Source of the DNA: Verrucosispora sp. WMMD573
GTDB lineage: Bacteria > Actinomycetota > Actinomycetes > Mycobacteriales > Micromonosporaceae
Length of the DNA: 64,000 nt
Assembly (NCBI RefSeq): GCF_027497175.1
Contig: NZ_CP114901.1
Location: 992,001-1,056,000 of the forward strand
Direction: 5' to 3'
The notes below the pieces were generated by a model. That model was not told the DNA's origin. It did not search any database and was given only the letters and a program-made list of their open reading frames with translations. Shown here in pieces: positions 54,037 to 62,030 of the stretch. The stretch's first letter is position 1. Each line of letters opens with the position of its first letter. Both the position numbers and the translations under genes were made by a program.

Positions 54037-55215
54037 TCAGGTGCAGTCGCCGGTGTCGGTGCCCCGGGTGCGTTCGGCACCGGCCAGCGCCACCGGTCGG
54101 GCCTCGGCGGCGGTGACCGCGAACCCGGTGTTCGGGTCGTCGGCCGCCGCCGCGAAGATCACCCCGAGCACCAGGCCGTTCGAGGAGACCAGTGGACCAC
54201 CCGAGTTGCCGCTGCGGACCAGTGCCCGGATCGTGTAGATCTCCCGGTTGACGTTTCCCGACGAGTAGATGTCCGGCCCGGTGATCCGGTCGACGTCGCG
54301 GATCCGCGCCGACTGGGCGTTGTACGGCCCGTCGAGTGGGAAACCGAGCACGATGGCGTCCGCGCCGGTGGAGGCGCTGCCGGCGGCGAACCGCATCGAC
54401 GGGCCGGGCAGCCCGGGCACGTAGAGCACGGCCAGGTCCCGGTCGGGGTCGTAGACGACCACCTCGCCCTCGTACCGGTCCCCGCCCAGTTCCACCGCGA
54501 CCGAACGGGTGCCGGCGACGACGTGCGCATTGGTCATCACCCGGTCGTCGGCGTACACGAAGCCCGACCCCTCTATCCGGCGCGAGCAGCTCGGTGCCGA
54601 CCCGAGCACCTTCACCACCGAGCGCTGGCCGTTGCTCACCACCTCGGAGCCGGCGAGCGCCGGGTCGGGCGGCTCGACCTGCCGGGCCTGGGTACGTCGC
54701 AGCCCGTCGAAGACGTCGGGGAAGCCGTTGGTGTCGACGGTGTCGCGCAGTGCGGTGGAGAGCTGCTGAGCCTGGTCGGGCAGCACCCGGTCCACCACGT
54801 TGAGCAGCGCGCTGCTCTTCACGGAGGAGGCGAGCCAGGGCAGCGAGGAGGAGCCGAGCGGCACGGCGACCAGCCAGGCGACCAGCAGCACCGCGAAGAG
54901 CGAGACGAATGCGCCTCCGATGTCGTCGGCCCGTCGTCCCACATCACTTCCGATGGTCCGGCGCAGGTGCGATCCGAGCCAGCCGGCCAGCGCCTGACCC
55001 ACCACGGCGAGGCCGAAGATGGCGACCAGTGAGATCAGTACCCGGGTGCCGCTGTCCACGAACTGCTGGGCGAACATCGGGCCGACCTGTAGGCCGATCA
55101 GGGCGCCCAGGAAGAAGCCGGAGAACGAGAGCACGCCGATGACGAACCCCTGTCGGTATCCGCTGATCGCGAACACGAGCATGAGCAACAGCAGGACGAG
55201 ATCCACGGCCGACAC
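54037..55215 (-). CDS. marP: MarP-like membrane serine protease
   Basis: 392 residues. A CvpA-like domain of four membrane helices (about 1-150) is joined to a trypsin-like periplasmic protease: His in TNAHVV (about 227), Asp in DRDLAVL and Ser in GNSGGPL (about 340). Two Cys residues match the disulfide seen in M. tuberculosis MarP, which supports acid and oxidative stress survival. GTG start. Synteny with Rv3671c (nth, tlpA-like and nudL neighbours) supports the name. Confidence 0.9.
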   Translation of the reverse strand: MSAVDLVLLLLMLVFAISGYRQGFVIGVLSFSGFFLGALIGLQVGPMFAQQFVDSGTRVLISLVAIFGLAVVGQALAGWLGSHLRRTIGSDVGRRADDIGGAFVSLFAVLLVAWLVAVPLGSSSLPWLASSVKSSALLNVVDRVLPDQAQQLSTALRDTVDTNGFPDVFDGLRRTQARQVEPPDPALAGSEVVSNGQRSVVKVLGSAPSCSRRIEGSGFVYADDRVMTNAHVVAGTRSVAVELGGDRYEGEVVVYDPDRDLAVLYVPGLPGPSMRFAAGSASTGADAIVLGFPLDGPYNAQSARIRDVDRITGPDIYSSGNVNREIYTIRALVRSGNSGGPLVSSNGLVLGVIFAAAADDPNTGFAVTAAEARPVALAGAERTRGTDTGDCT

Positions 55216-55278
55216 GGCTCAAGCGTACGGGGCTGGGGCTCACCCGAAGACGATCGCTTGCGGAAGGTGACGGTCAGA

Positions 55279-56019
55279 TCAGCGCAGGGCGCTCTCGTCG
55301 TCCTCGTCGGTGCCGGCCGACGGAGCGGGTGAGGCACCGACCGGCGGAAGATCGATCACCCGGCTGCGGGGCCACGGGCGGCTCCAGCCACCCATGTCCA
55401 GCAGCGCGGCCAGCACCCCGGCCGTGAACCCCCAGACCAGCATCCCGCGTACGGAGAAGGCGGGCCCGACCCAGCCACTCGAATGGCGTACCCGGACCCG
55501 GTTGTCCGGGTCGACCAGCTCGGCGATCGGCAGGCGGGCCACGTGCGCCACCTCGGCGGGCTCCCGGGAGTCCACCGGATGCGGCGCGTGCCACCAGGCG
55601 AGCACCGGCGTCACCACGAAGTCGCTGACCGGGATCCACAACCTCGGCAGTTGGGCCAGCACCGTGACGCTTGTCGGGTCGAGCCCGACCTCCTCGTTCG
55701 CCTCCCGCAGCGCCGTGGCGGCGGCGTCGGCGTCCTCCGGGTCGGCCGCGCCGCCGGGAAACGCCGGTTGACCGGCGTGGTTGCGCAGAGTCGCGGCCCG
55801 CTGGAGGACCAGCACGTCCGGGCCGGTGCCGGCGTCCTCGCCGAGCAGCACCAGCACGGCGCTTTCCCGGCCACCCTGGTCCGGCGTACGCAGCTGGGTG
55901 AAATCCTCCGTACGCGCGGTGCCGAGCCGGACCAGCAGCGGGTCCAGCCAGCCCGGCACCGGCCGTGACGCGCCGGACGCCTCCCCGCCCCGGCTCACGC
56001 TGGCTGGCACCTCGCTCAT
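55279..56019 (-). CDS. NUDIX hydrolase (CoA pyrophosphatase-like)
   Basis: 246-residue hydrolase. The Nudix box runs from the GGAADPED region through LREANEEVGL, preceded by LQRAATLRNHAGQPAFPGG as in NudL/CoAse proteins. Start ATG 56019 (MSEVPASV) overlaps the stop of the second coupler mini-ORF. The frame is also open further upstream through the 80-nt repeats, which could lead to an over-long annotation. Syntenic with Rv3672c. Confidence 0.88.
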   Translation of the reverse strand: MSEVPASVSRGGEASGASRPVPGWLDPLLVRLGTARTEDFTQLRTPDQGGRESAVLVLLGEDAGTGPDVLVLQRAATLRNHAGQPAFPGGAADPEDADAAATALREANEEVGLDPTSVTVLAQLPRLWIPVSDFVVTPVLAWWHAPHPVDSREPAEVAHVARLPIAELVDPDNRVRVRHSSGWVGPAFSVRGMLVWGFTAGVLAALLDMGGWSRPWPRSRVIDLPPVGASPAPSAGTDEDDESALR

Positions 56020-56099
56020 GCCGGCCCTTCGCTGCGCTGCGGGCCGCCATGAGGCACCAACGCGCAGAGCTGATGATTCGCTCGCTGTCGCTCGCTCAT
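56016..56099 (-). CDS. 27-aa coupler mini-ORF, second copy
   Basis: ATG 56099 overlaps the TGA of the first mini-ORF and its TGA (56018-56016) overlaps the NUDIX ATG (56019). The peptide starts [10 protein letters not shown] and ends RSEGPA. It is identical to the first copy. Likely role: ribosome relay. Confidence 0.5.
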   Translation of the reverse strand: MSERQRANHQLCALVPHGGPQRSEGPA

Positions 56100-56179
56100 G
56101 CCGGCCCTTCGCTGCGCTGCGGGCCGCCATGAGGCACCAACGCGCAGAGCTGATGATTCGCTCGCTGTCGCTCGCTCAT
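56096..56179 (-). CDS. 27-aa coupler mini-ORF, first copy
   Basis: ATG 56179 overlaps the TGA of the tlpA-like gene (56178-56176) and its own TGA overlaps the next mini-ORF start. Translation from tlpA to NUDIX would thus pass through two short frames, each joined by a 4-nt ATGA overlap. Confidence 0.5.
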   Translation of the reverse strand: MSERQRANHQLCALVPHGGPQRSEGPA

Positions 56180-56784
56180 GCCGATACCGCGATGCCGAGG
56201 TGCTGCCGGACGAGTTCGGCGAGTTGGGCGTCGTCGAGGGCGCCCGAGGTGTCGATGTACCGGACGCCGCCGTCGGCACCCACGAACACCGTCATCGGGA
56301 ACGCGCTTCGTTCCATGGCCCGCTGGAACGCCTTGCCCTGGTCGAACAGCATCGGGAACCGTACGCCGAAGTCCTCGCCGAGGGACTGCGCGGCGCTGCG
56401 GCTGTCCTGGGTGTTCACCCCGATGACCCGCAGCTGCCCCTCGGCGCGCTCGTGCAGCCGCTGGAAGGAGGGAAGCTCCTTGCGGCAGGGCGGGCACCAG
56501 GAGGCCCAGATGTTGACCACTGCCGGTCCACGGATGTCCCGCAGGGCGACCGGGGACCCGCCGGTGAAGCAGGTGAGAGTCAACTCGGGCAGCGGATCGC
56601 CGGTCAGCTTCCCTCCATCGGGGTCGGCCGGGCCGTCGGTGAGGCCGCCGCAGCCCTCGAAGGGTGACGGGCGGGCCGCCGCCGTGGCCGGCCCGGCCGG
56701 GGCGGGGGCCTCGGAGTCGGCGGTGCAGGCGGTGGCGAGCATCAGCAGCAGCGGCAGGGTCAGCAGCGCGAGCCGGCGGTTCAC
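56176..56784 (-). CDS. TlpA/ResA-like thioredoxin lipoprotein
   Basis: 202-residue exported thiol-disulfide oxidoreductase. Signal peptide with lipobox-like LATAC (Cys about 20), then a thioredoxin fold with the active site WCPPC in [14 protein letters not shown]. The cis-Pro region is [11 protein letters not shown] 56784 overlaps the nth stop (GTGA). Syntenic with Rv3673c; such proteins serve cytochrome c maturation or extracytoplasmic redox homeostasis. Confidence 0.9.
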   Translation of the reverse strand: MNRRLALLTLPLLLMLATACTADSEAPAPAGPATAAARPSPFEGCGGLTDGPADPDGGKLTGDPLPELTLTCFTGGSPVALRDIRGPAVVNIWASWCPPCRKELPSFQRLHERAEGQLRVIGVNTQDSRSAAQSLGEDFGVRFPMLFDQGKAFQRAMERSAFPMTVFVGADGGVRYIDTSGALDDAQLAELVRQHLGIAVSA

Positions 56785-57560
56785 GGTGCCTCCGCCGCAA
56801 CCGCCTGCGCCGGCACCAGCTCGGGATCGACGCCGGCGGCGACCGCGAGGGCACGGGCGCGGGGACCTTTGAGCAGCTTCGCGGCGGCGGCTGGTTCGGT
56901 CGGTCCGGTGCCGTACGAGGGGCAGAGCTTCGCCAGGGTGCACGCGCCGCAGGCGGGCTTGCGGGCGTGGCAGACCCGGCGGCCGTGGAAGATGATCCGG
57001 TGCGACAGCATGGTCCAGTCCCGCTTCGGGAACATCGCCCCGATCTCGTGCTCGATCTTGACCGGATCGGTCTCGGTGGTCAGCCCCCAGCGCCGTACCA
57101 GTCGCTGAAAGTGGGTGTCGACGGTGATGCCGGGCACGTCGAAGGCGTTGCCGAGGATGACGTTGGCGGTCTTGCGACCGATCCCGGGCAGGGTGACCAG
57201 GTCGGCGAGCCGGTTGGGAACCCGACCGTGGTAGCGCTCGACCAGGGCCTGGCCCAGTTGGATCAGCGAGTTGGTCTTGTTGCGGTAGAAGCCGGTCGGT
57301 TTGATCATCTCCTCCACCTCGCCGCGATCGGCCCCGGCGTAGTCGGCGGCCGTCGGGTAGCGGGCGAACAGTTTCGGAGTGACCTCGTTGACCTTCTTGT
57401 CCGTGCACTGGGCCGACAGAATGGTGGCGACGGCCAGTTCCAGCGGGTTGCCGTGGTCGAGCTCGCAGTGCGCGTCGGGGTGCGTTTCGGTAAGCACCCG
57501 GCCGATCCGCCGCGCGCGGCGGGTGCGTCCCAGGTCGGTCTCGGTGGCGCTTCTGGTCAC
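56781..57560 (-). CDS. nth: Endonuclease III
   Basis: Base-excision repair DNA glycosylase/AP lyase, 259 residues. The HhH motif [17 protein letters not shown] has the catalytic Lys, the following VDTHFQRL the catalytic Asp. A 4Fe-4S loop has C-x6-C-x2-C-x5-C ([17 protein letters not shown]). GTG 57560 chosen; a longer in-frame start lacks family similarity. First gene of the nth-tlpA-NUDIX unit. Confidence 0.95.
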   Translation of the reverse strand: MTRSATETDLGRTRRARRIGRVLTETHPDAHCELDHGNPLELAVATILSAQCTDKKVNEVTPKLFARYPTAADYAGADRGEVEEMIKPTGFYRNKTNSLIQLGQALVERYHGRVPNRLADLVTLPGIGRKTANVILGNAFDVPGITVDTHFQRLVRRWGLTTETDPVKIEHEIGAMFPKRDWTMLSHRIIFHGRRVCHARKPACGACTLAKLCPSYGTGPTEPAAAAKLLKGPRARALAVAAGVDPELVPAQAVAAEAP

Positions 57561-57614
57561 GACGGCCAGCCTACGTCGCCGGTCCGACTGGCCCGGACGC
57601 CTGTGTCGTCGCAC

Positions 57615-58760
57615 TCAGTCCGCGTCGGGCGGGCTGATCTTTCCGGAGTCGGTGAACCGGGCACCGGTCTCGGCGAAGTCGAGCTCGGTGAGGTCCTGCA
57701 GCAGCCCGAGACCACGGTCGTCGGGGTCGATCGTCGGCTTGCGGGCCCCGTCCATGTAGGTGGAGGTGAACGAGCCGCCGGCCCAGGTGCCGTCCGCTTC
57801 GAGTGACACCTTCAGCACGCCGCCCCAGCCGAGTCGACCGTTGTTGCTCAGCGAATTGCCGCCACCGGCGAAATTACCCAGGCTGTACGCGATCAGCCTG
57901 CCCTTGTAGAACTCCATCCCGCGCAGCACGTGCGGGCCGTGCCCGACGATCAAATCGGCACCGGCGTCGATCATGGCGCGGGAGAACTTGATCGGGTCGC
58001 CGCGGTTCTCCCCAAGGAACATTTCAGTGCCGGGCCGCACCCGCGTCATCTCCGACCCTTCGGCCCCCATGTGCACCTGCACCACGACGATGTCGGCCTG
58101 ACCGGCGGCCTTCTTGATCACCTTTTTCGCGGCCGGAATGTCGGTGAGACTGTTCGACCACTGGTACGACGAGAAGCCTGCGACGGCCACCTTGACGCCC
58201 TTCACCTCGACGACCGTGATCTGGTCAGGTGCGCCGGTGTGCTCCAGCCCGTGTTCCTCCAACGCCTGCTGGGTGTTCTCGTAGCCCTTCGGCCCGAAGT
58301 CGTACCCGTGGTTGTTGGCCTGGTTGAGCAGGTCGAAACCGGCATCGGCGAGATGGGCGGCATACTCCGGCGGCGCGCGGAACTGGAAGCAGCGGGTGGA
58401 GTTGGCACCGCACTTGCCGGCCCCGGTGTCCACCGTCAACGGCTCTTCCAGGTTTCCCATCACCAGGTCGGCGGCGAGCGCCTTCTTCACGGAGTTGAAG
58501 AAACCCTTGCCGTTGTTCGGGGGGAGCCGATCGGGTGCCATGGCCATCACGATGTCGCCGGTGGCGGAGAGCGAGATCTTCTTGACCTCGGGGGCAGCCG
58601 ATTCGACGGGTGCGCCTTCGCCACCGCCCGTGCCGGGTTGCCAGAGCGGCCCCTCGTCGGAGCTGGCGCAGCCGGCGAGGAGGACGGCGGCGAGCAGCGC
58701 CCCCACTGCGGCCAGGGTGCGGCGGCGGGGTCGGGACACGAAGGGGGCGGGAGCGTACAT
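57615..58760 (-). CDS. CapA-family lipoprotein
   Basis: 381-residue predicted lipoprotein (lipobox LLAGC, Cys about 31) with a calcineurin-like CapA/PgsA metallophosphatase fold. Metal-site motifs are GDIVM, NLEEPL, NQANNHGYDFG, VQVHMGAEGSE and GHGPHVLRG. CapA relatives act in poly-gamma-glutamate export or modification, but no capB/capC genes are near, so the substrate is uncertain. Confidence 0.85.
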   Translation of the reverse strand: MYAPAPFVSRPRRRTLAAVGALLAAVLLAGCASSDEGPLWQPGTGGGEGAPVESAAPEVKKISLSATGDIVMAMAPDRLPPNNGKGFFNSVKKALAADLVMGNLEEPLTVDTGAGKCGANSTRCFQFRAPPEYAAHLADAGFDLLNQANNHGYDFGPKGYENTQQALEEHGLEHTGAPDQITVVEVKGVKVAVAGFSSYQWSNSLTDIPAAKKVIKKAAGQADIVVVQVHMGAEGSEMTRVRPGTEMFLGENRGDPIKFSRAMIDAGADLIVGHGPHVLRGMEFYKGRLIAYSLGNFAGGGNSLSNNGRLGWGGVLKVSLEADGTWAGGSFTSTYMDGARKPTIDPDDRGLGLLQDLTELDFAETGARFTDSGKISPPDAD

Positions 58761-58818
58761 CGTGCGCGACCCTACCGGGCGGATATCGCGGAATCGACAG
58801 CCGATCGGGTGGGGAGAT

Positions 58819-59481
58819 TCAGCCCTGGAGCCGATCCGACCATGGCACAACGGTGTCGCGGCCCACCGACAGCACTGCGGCGTGCACCGCCCGGGCCAGC
58901 GGCGCGCCCCAGGTGGAGCGGGGTCCGCCGTAGGCGTTGATCGACCCGTCCGGCGGGCAGAGCACGGTGACCGCGTCCGTCGGCGTACCGGTGCCGGGCA
59001 GCCCCAACTCCGCGATCGCCTGCGCCTTCGCCTCGGTGGCCGTGGCGACCGCGTTGACAAGTGCCGCGTCGCCGAGCCGCGCCGGGACGTACGCCACGAT
59101 GTTCACCGTGCCGACCGGTTGCGCCGGCACCGCCACCGTGGGGGCCGCCGCCGGCACCGGCGTGCCCAGGCCGACGGTGGCCCAGACCTGCACCCCGGTG
59201 TCGGTCCGCCGCACCACCTCGGCCACGTCCACGCCGGTCATCAGGCCCACGCCGGGCCCGTCCAGGCCGAACTCCCGGGCCAGCTCGGCCAGGTGGTCGG
59301 CGGGGTCGTCCCGGTCATACGACATCGGCACCGTCGCGTTCAGCACCCACCGTCGTACGCCGATCCCACCGCCCAACGGGGCGGAGCTGACCGCCCGCAG
59401 CGCTCCCTCGGCATGCCAGATGAGCACCGGAACGTCACGTTCGTCCTCACGCCGGGTGGCCAGCAGTGGTTCGGGCAGCAC
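58819..59481 (-). CDS. cbiZ: Adenosylcobinamide amidohydrolase
   Basis: 220-residue CbiZ-type enzyme that removes the aminopropanol tail from adenosylcobinamide, yielding adenosylcobyric acid for B12 salvage. The segments LIWHAEGALRAVSSAPLGGG and RRWVLNATVPMSYDRDDP are typical. No other cobalamin gene and no recognisable B12 riboswitch is adjacent. Confidence 0.8.
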   Translation of the reverse strand: MLPEPLLATRREDERDVPVLIWHAEGALRAVSSAPLGGGIGVRRWVLNATVPMSYDRDDPADHLAELAREFGLDGPGVGLMTGVDVAEVVRRTDTGVQVWATVGLGTPVPAAAPTVAVPAQPVGTVNIVAYVPARLGDAALVNAVATATEAKAQAIAELGLPGTGTPTDAVTVLCPPDGSINAYGGPRSTWGAPLARAVHAAVLSVGRDTVVPWSDRLQG

Positions 59482-59701
59482 CCGGTGACCCTACGTCCGG
59501 GTGTCCGCACCGCCGATCCCGGCCTGACCAGGCGCGGGATTCTAAAGGGTGATCACGACGGGCGCGTTACGCCCAACGATCAAGATTCCAGGGGTGCACC
59601 TCTGATTCCTGCTCACGTGCGCCTAGACTGGTCGGCGCGCGAGGGATCAGCGGACGGCGGACCCAGGCCGAGCAGACGGCACGCGCAACCGGAGGTGCGC
59701 G
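59482..59701 (+). promoter_or_regulatory. crp upstream region
   Basis: 220-nt gap before crp. TAGACT (59624-59629) is a good -10 element; the -35 position 17 nt upstream is weak. Further upstream GTGATCAC (59549-59556) is a perfect palindrome resembling half of a Crp/GlxR site, followed by the hairpin GGGCG-CGTTA-CGCCC (59560-59574). Autoregulation by Crp is plausible inference. Confidence 0.35.
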
Positions 59702-60379
59702 ATGGACGAGGTACTGGCCCGCAGCGGGATCTTCCAGGGTGTCGACCCGGAGGCGGCCGAGGCGCTCGCCAAGGAGATGGAGACGATCGAGGTCCGCAAG
59801 GGCGAGGTCGTCTTCAACGAGGGCGAGCCCGGCGACAGTCTCTACATCCTGCTGTCCGGCAAGATCAAGGTTGGCCGCCGGGCGGCGGACGGCCGGCAGA
59901 ATCTGATCGCCGTGATGGGTCCGTCGGACATGGTCGGCGAGCTGTCGCTCTTCGACCCGGGTCCGCGTACCGCGACCGCGACCGCGGTCACCGACAGCCG
60001 GCTGGCCCGACTGCGAAAGCAGGCGCTGCGGCCGTGGCTCAACAACCGGCCCGAGATCGCCGAGCAGTTGCTGCGGGTGTTGGCCCGCCGGCTGCGCCGG
60101 ACCAACGACGCCCTCGCGGACCTGATCTTCACCGACGTGCCCGGCCGGGTGGCGAAGAATCTCCTTCAGATGGCGGGGCGCTTCGGCACCCGCGACGGCG
60201 GCGTGCTGCGGGTGACGCACGACCTGACCCAGGAGGAGATCGCCCAGCTTGTCGGCGCCTCCCGGGAGACGGTCAACAAGGCCCTCGCGGACTTTGCCTC
60301 GCGCGGTTGGCTCCGGCTGGACGGCAAGAGCATCATCATCCTCGACCCGGAGCGTCTGGCCCGCCGCGCCCGCGTCTGA
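59702..60379 (+). CDS. crp: Crp/Fnr family regulator (GlxR-like)
   Basis: 225-residue global regulator. The cyclic-nucleotide-binding domain (about 10-120) contains [18 protein letters not shown] and the phosphate-binding-cassette-like [20 protein letters not shown]. The C-terminal winged helix has [22 protein letters not shown]. Length and position beside nth match Rv3676/Crp of mycobacteria. Confidence 0.93.
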   Translation: MDEVLARSGIFQGVDPEAAEALAKEMETIEVRKGEVVFNEGEPGDSLYILLSGKIKVGRRAADGRQNLIAVMGPSDMVGELSLFDPGPRTATATAVTDSRLARLRKQALRPWLNNRPEIAEQLLRVLARRLRRTNDALADLIFTDVPGRVAKNLLQMAGRFGTRDGGVLRVTHDLTQEEIAQLVGASRETVNKALADFASRGWLRLDGKSIIILDPERLARRARV

Positions 60380-60407
60380 GCCCCCTAGGCCCACCTAGCT
60401 GGGTGTA

Positions 60408-60465
60408 CAACTTCGGGGTTGTTGTTACCCGCCGCGCGCTGGGTGCAGCAACAACCCCGAAGTTG
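60408..60465. terminator. Long AT-richer inverted repeat after crp
   Basis: Perfect 17-bp arms CAACTTCGGGGTTGTTG (60408-60424) and its complement (60449-60465), with a 24-nt loop. It lies 29 nt beyond the crp stop. The stem is much AT-richer than the region and has no T-run, so besides a terminator it could be a small mobile palindrome. Confidence 0.55.
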
Positions 60466-60510
60466 CGTTGGCGAGGGCGGCACCCGGCACGGGCGTGGCT
60501 CCGAAAAAGT

Positions 60511-60522
60511 CAGTCTTGACTG
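60511..60522. promoter_or_regulatory. Candidate TetR operator
   Basis: Palindrome CAGTC-TT-GACTG 30 nt before the tetR start, overlapping TTGACT, a possible -35 element. Placement suits autorepression by the TetR protein encoded next. Confidence 0.45.
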
Positions 60523-60551
60523 TTTGTTTTTCGGGGGGCAGGCTTTCCGGC

Positions 60552-61172
60552 ATGCCCCCCGCAGCGACCCGCGTCCCGCAGCAGGAGCGCAGCCGCGCCA
60601 CTCGGGCCCGGCTGCTGGAGGCGACCGTCGACTGCCTGGTCGAGCACGGCTGGTCCGGCACCACCACGACGGTCGTGGCGGCCCGGGCCGGTGTCTCCCG
60701 GGGCGCCCAGCTGCACCACTACCCGACCCGAACCGCCCTGGTCACCGCCGCCGTCGGGCACCTCACCGAACGGCGAGCGGCCGAGTTGCGAGCCGAGGCC
60801 GACGCCCTGCCGGCCGACGCCGACCGGCTGGATCGGGTGGTGGACCTGCTTGCCGCCGCCTTCACCGGGCCGCTCTTCGTCGCCGCCCTCGAACTCTGGG
60901 TGGCCGCGCGCACCGACGCCGAGCTGCGGACCGCCCTACTGCCCCTCGAAGCCCGGATCGGTCGGGAGATGCATCGGCTGACCGTCGAACTGCTCGGGGT
61001 GGACGAGCGGCGTCCCGGCGTCCGCGAGGCGGTGCAGGCAACCCTGGACCTGCTGCGCGGGCTCGGCGTCGCCAACCTGCTCAGCGACGACTCGACCCGC
61101 CGGGCCGCGCTGCTGCTGGTCTGGAAGACCCAGTTGACGGCGCTGCTCACCAGCGCGGAAAAGGCACCCTGA
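60552..61172 (+). CDS. TetR family repressor
   Basis: 206-residue regulator. The N-terminal helix-turn-helix is in GTTTTVVAARAGVSRGAQL followed by HHYPTRTALV, and the helical ligand domain fills the rest. ATG 60552 is the start because upstream in-frame sequence is the promoter and palindrome. It heads a plus-strand catabolic cluster and probably controls it; effectors might be acyl-CoA esters. That is inference from context. Confidence 0.9.
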   Translation: MPPAATRVPQQERSRATRARLLEATVDCLVEHGWSGTTTTVVAARAGVSRGAQLHHYPTRTALVTAAVGHLTERRAAELRAEADALPADADRLDRVVDLLAAAFTGPLFVAALELWVAARTDAELRTALLPLEARIGREMHRLTVELLGVDERRPGVREAVQATLDLLRGLGVANLLSDDSTRRAALLLVWKTQLTALLTSAEKAP

Positions 61173-61197
61173 CCGGCCCCAACCGCCCGGAGGCACC

Positions 61198-61998
61198 ATG
61201 GTCGACCTGACCCACCTGCTCACGGATCTGGCCACCGAGTCCGAGCAGCTCGACGCGCTCGTCGCGGCGCTGCCGCAGCCGGAGTGGGAGCGGCCCACCC
61301 CCGCGGCAAGCTGGACGATCGCCCACCAGATCGCCCATCTGGCGTGGACGGATCACGTGGCCCGGCTCGCCGCCACCGACGCCGACGCGTTCTACGCCTC
61401 GGTCACCGCCGCACCGGATCCGGCCCGGCTGGTCGACGACGGCGCAATCGCCTTCCTCGCCCCGCCCGAGGCGCTGCTGGCCCGCTGGCGGGAGGGCCGC
61501 TCGGCGCTCGCGGCAGCCCTCGCCGCCGCCCCTGCCGGGGAGAAGCTGCCCTGGTACGGAACCCGCATGTCACCTGCCTCGATGGCAACCGCCCGGATCA
61601 TGGAGACCTGGGCACACGGCGAGGACGTGGCCGAGGCGCTCGGCGTCACCCGGCCCGCCACCCACCGCCTGCGGCACGTCGCGTACCTCGGCTGCCGTAC
61701 CGTCGGGCACAGCTTCGCCGCCCACGGCCGCACGGTGCCCACGGCACCGGTCCGGGTGGAACTGGCCGCGCCCGGCGGGGAGACCTGGGCCTTCGGTCCG
61801 GCGGACGCGGCCGACCGGGTGACCGGTCCGGCGCTCGACTTCTGCCTGCTGGTGACCCGACGCCGGCACCGCGCCGACACCGCGTTGGTCGCCACCGGGC
61901 CGGTCGCCGACGGGTGGTTGGACGTGGCCCAGGCCTTCGCCGGCCCGCCCGGCACCGGCCGCGCTCCCCGAACGGCGGCGTCGGGAGCACAGCCGTGA
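61198..61998 (+). CDS. TIGR03084-type metal-binding protein
   Basis: 266 residues with an N-terminal DinB/mycothiol-maleylpyruvate-isomerase-like four-helix bundle (about 1-160). Candidate metal ligands are in HQIAHLAWTDH (about 42-52) and ETWAHGEDV, followed by an alpha/beta C-terminal domain. It is found next to AtuA-family and acyl-CoA dehydrogenase genes in actinobacteria. A GGAGG-like GGAGGCACC precedes the ATG. The reaction is unknown. Confidence 0.8.
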   Translation: MVDLTHLLTDLATESEQLDALVAALPQPEWERPTPAASWTIAHQIAHLAWTDHVARLAATDADAFYASVTAAPDPARLVDDGAIAFLAPPEALLARWREGRSALAAALAAAPAGEKLPWYGTRMSPASMATARIMETWAHGEDVAEALGVTRPATHRLRHVAYLGCRTVGHSFAAHGRTVPTAPVRVELAAPGGETWAFGPADAADRVTGPALDFCLLVTRRRHRADTALVATGPVADGWLDVAQAFAGPPGTGRAPRTAASGAQP

Positions 61999-62030
61999 AC
62001 GCGCGCGGCGGCGACCCGGAGGTGCTGCCG

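Larger units (their letters stand above)
56011..56183 (-). repeat. Two identical tandem 80-nt coupler elements
   Basis: Units 56011-56090 and 56091-56170 are identical, followed by a 13-nt partial third copy (56171-56183). Each unit begins, on the minus strand, at an ATGAGCGAG that coincides with a gene start. The array sits exactly between the tlpA-like stop and the NUDIX start. A diverged single unit of the same length lies at 20432-20511. Confidence 0.9.

Noticed and set aside
55279..56130. NUDIX gene starting further upstream (MAARSAAKG...)
   Set aside because: The extension is only the translation of the 80-nt repeat; ATG 56019 at the ATGA overlap matches the family start.
59482..59701. 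B12 riboswitch upstream of cbiZ
   Set aside because: No B12-box-like conserved sequence was visible in the gap, and the region also serves crp.
61284..61994. AtuA gene starting about 240 codons upstream
   Set aside because: The upstream frame overlaps the TIGR03084-type gene and has no family similarity; starts at 62031 or 61995 fit the AtuA N-terminus.
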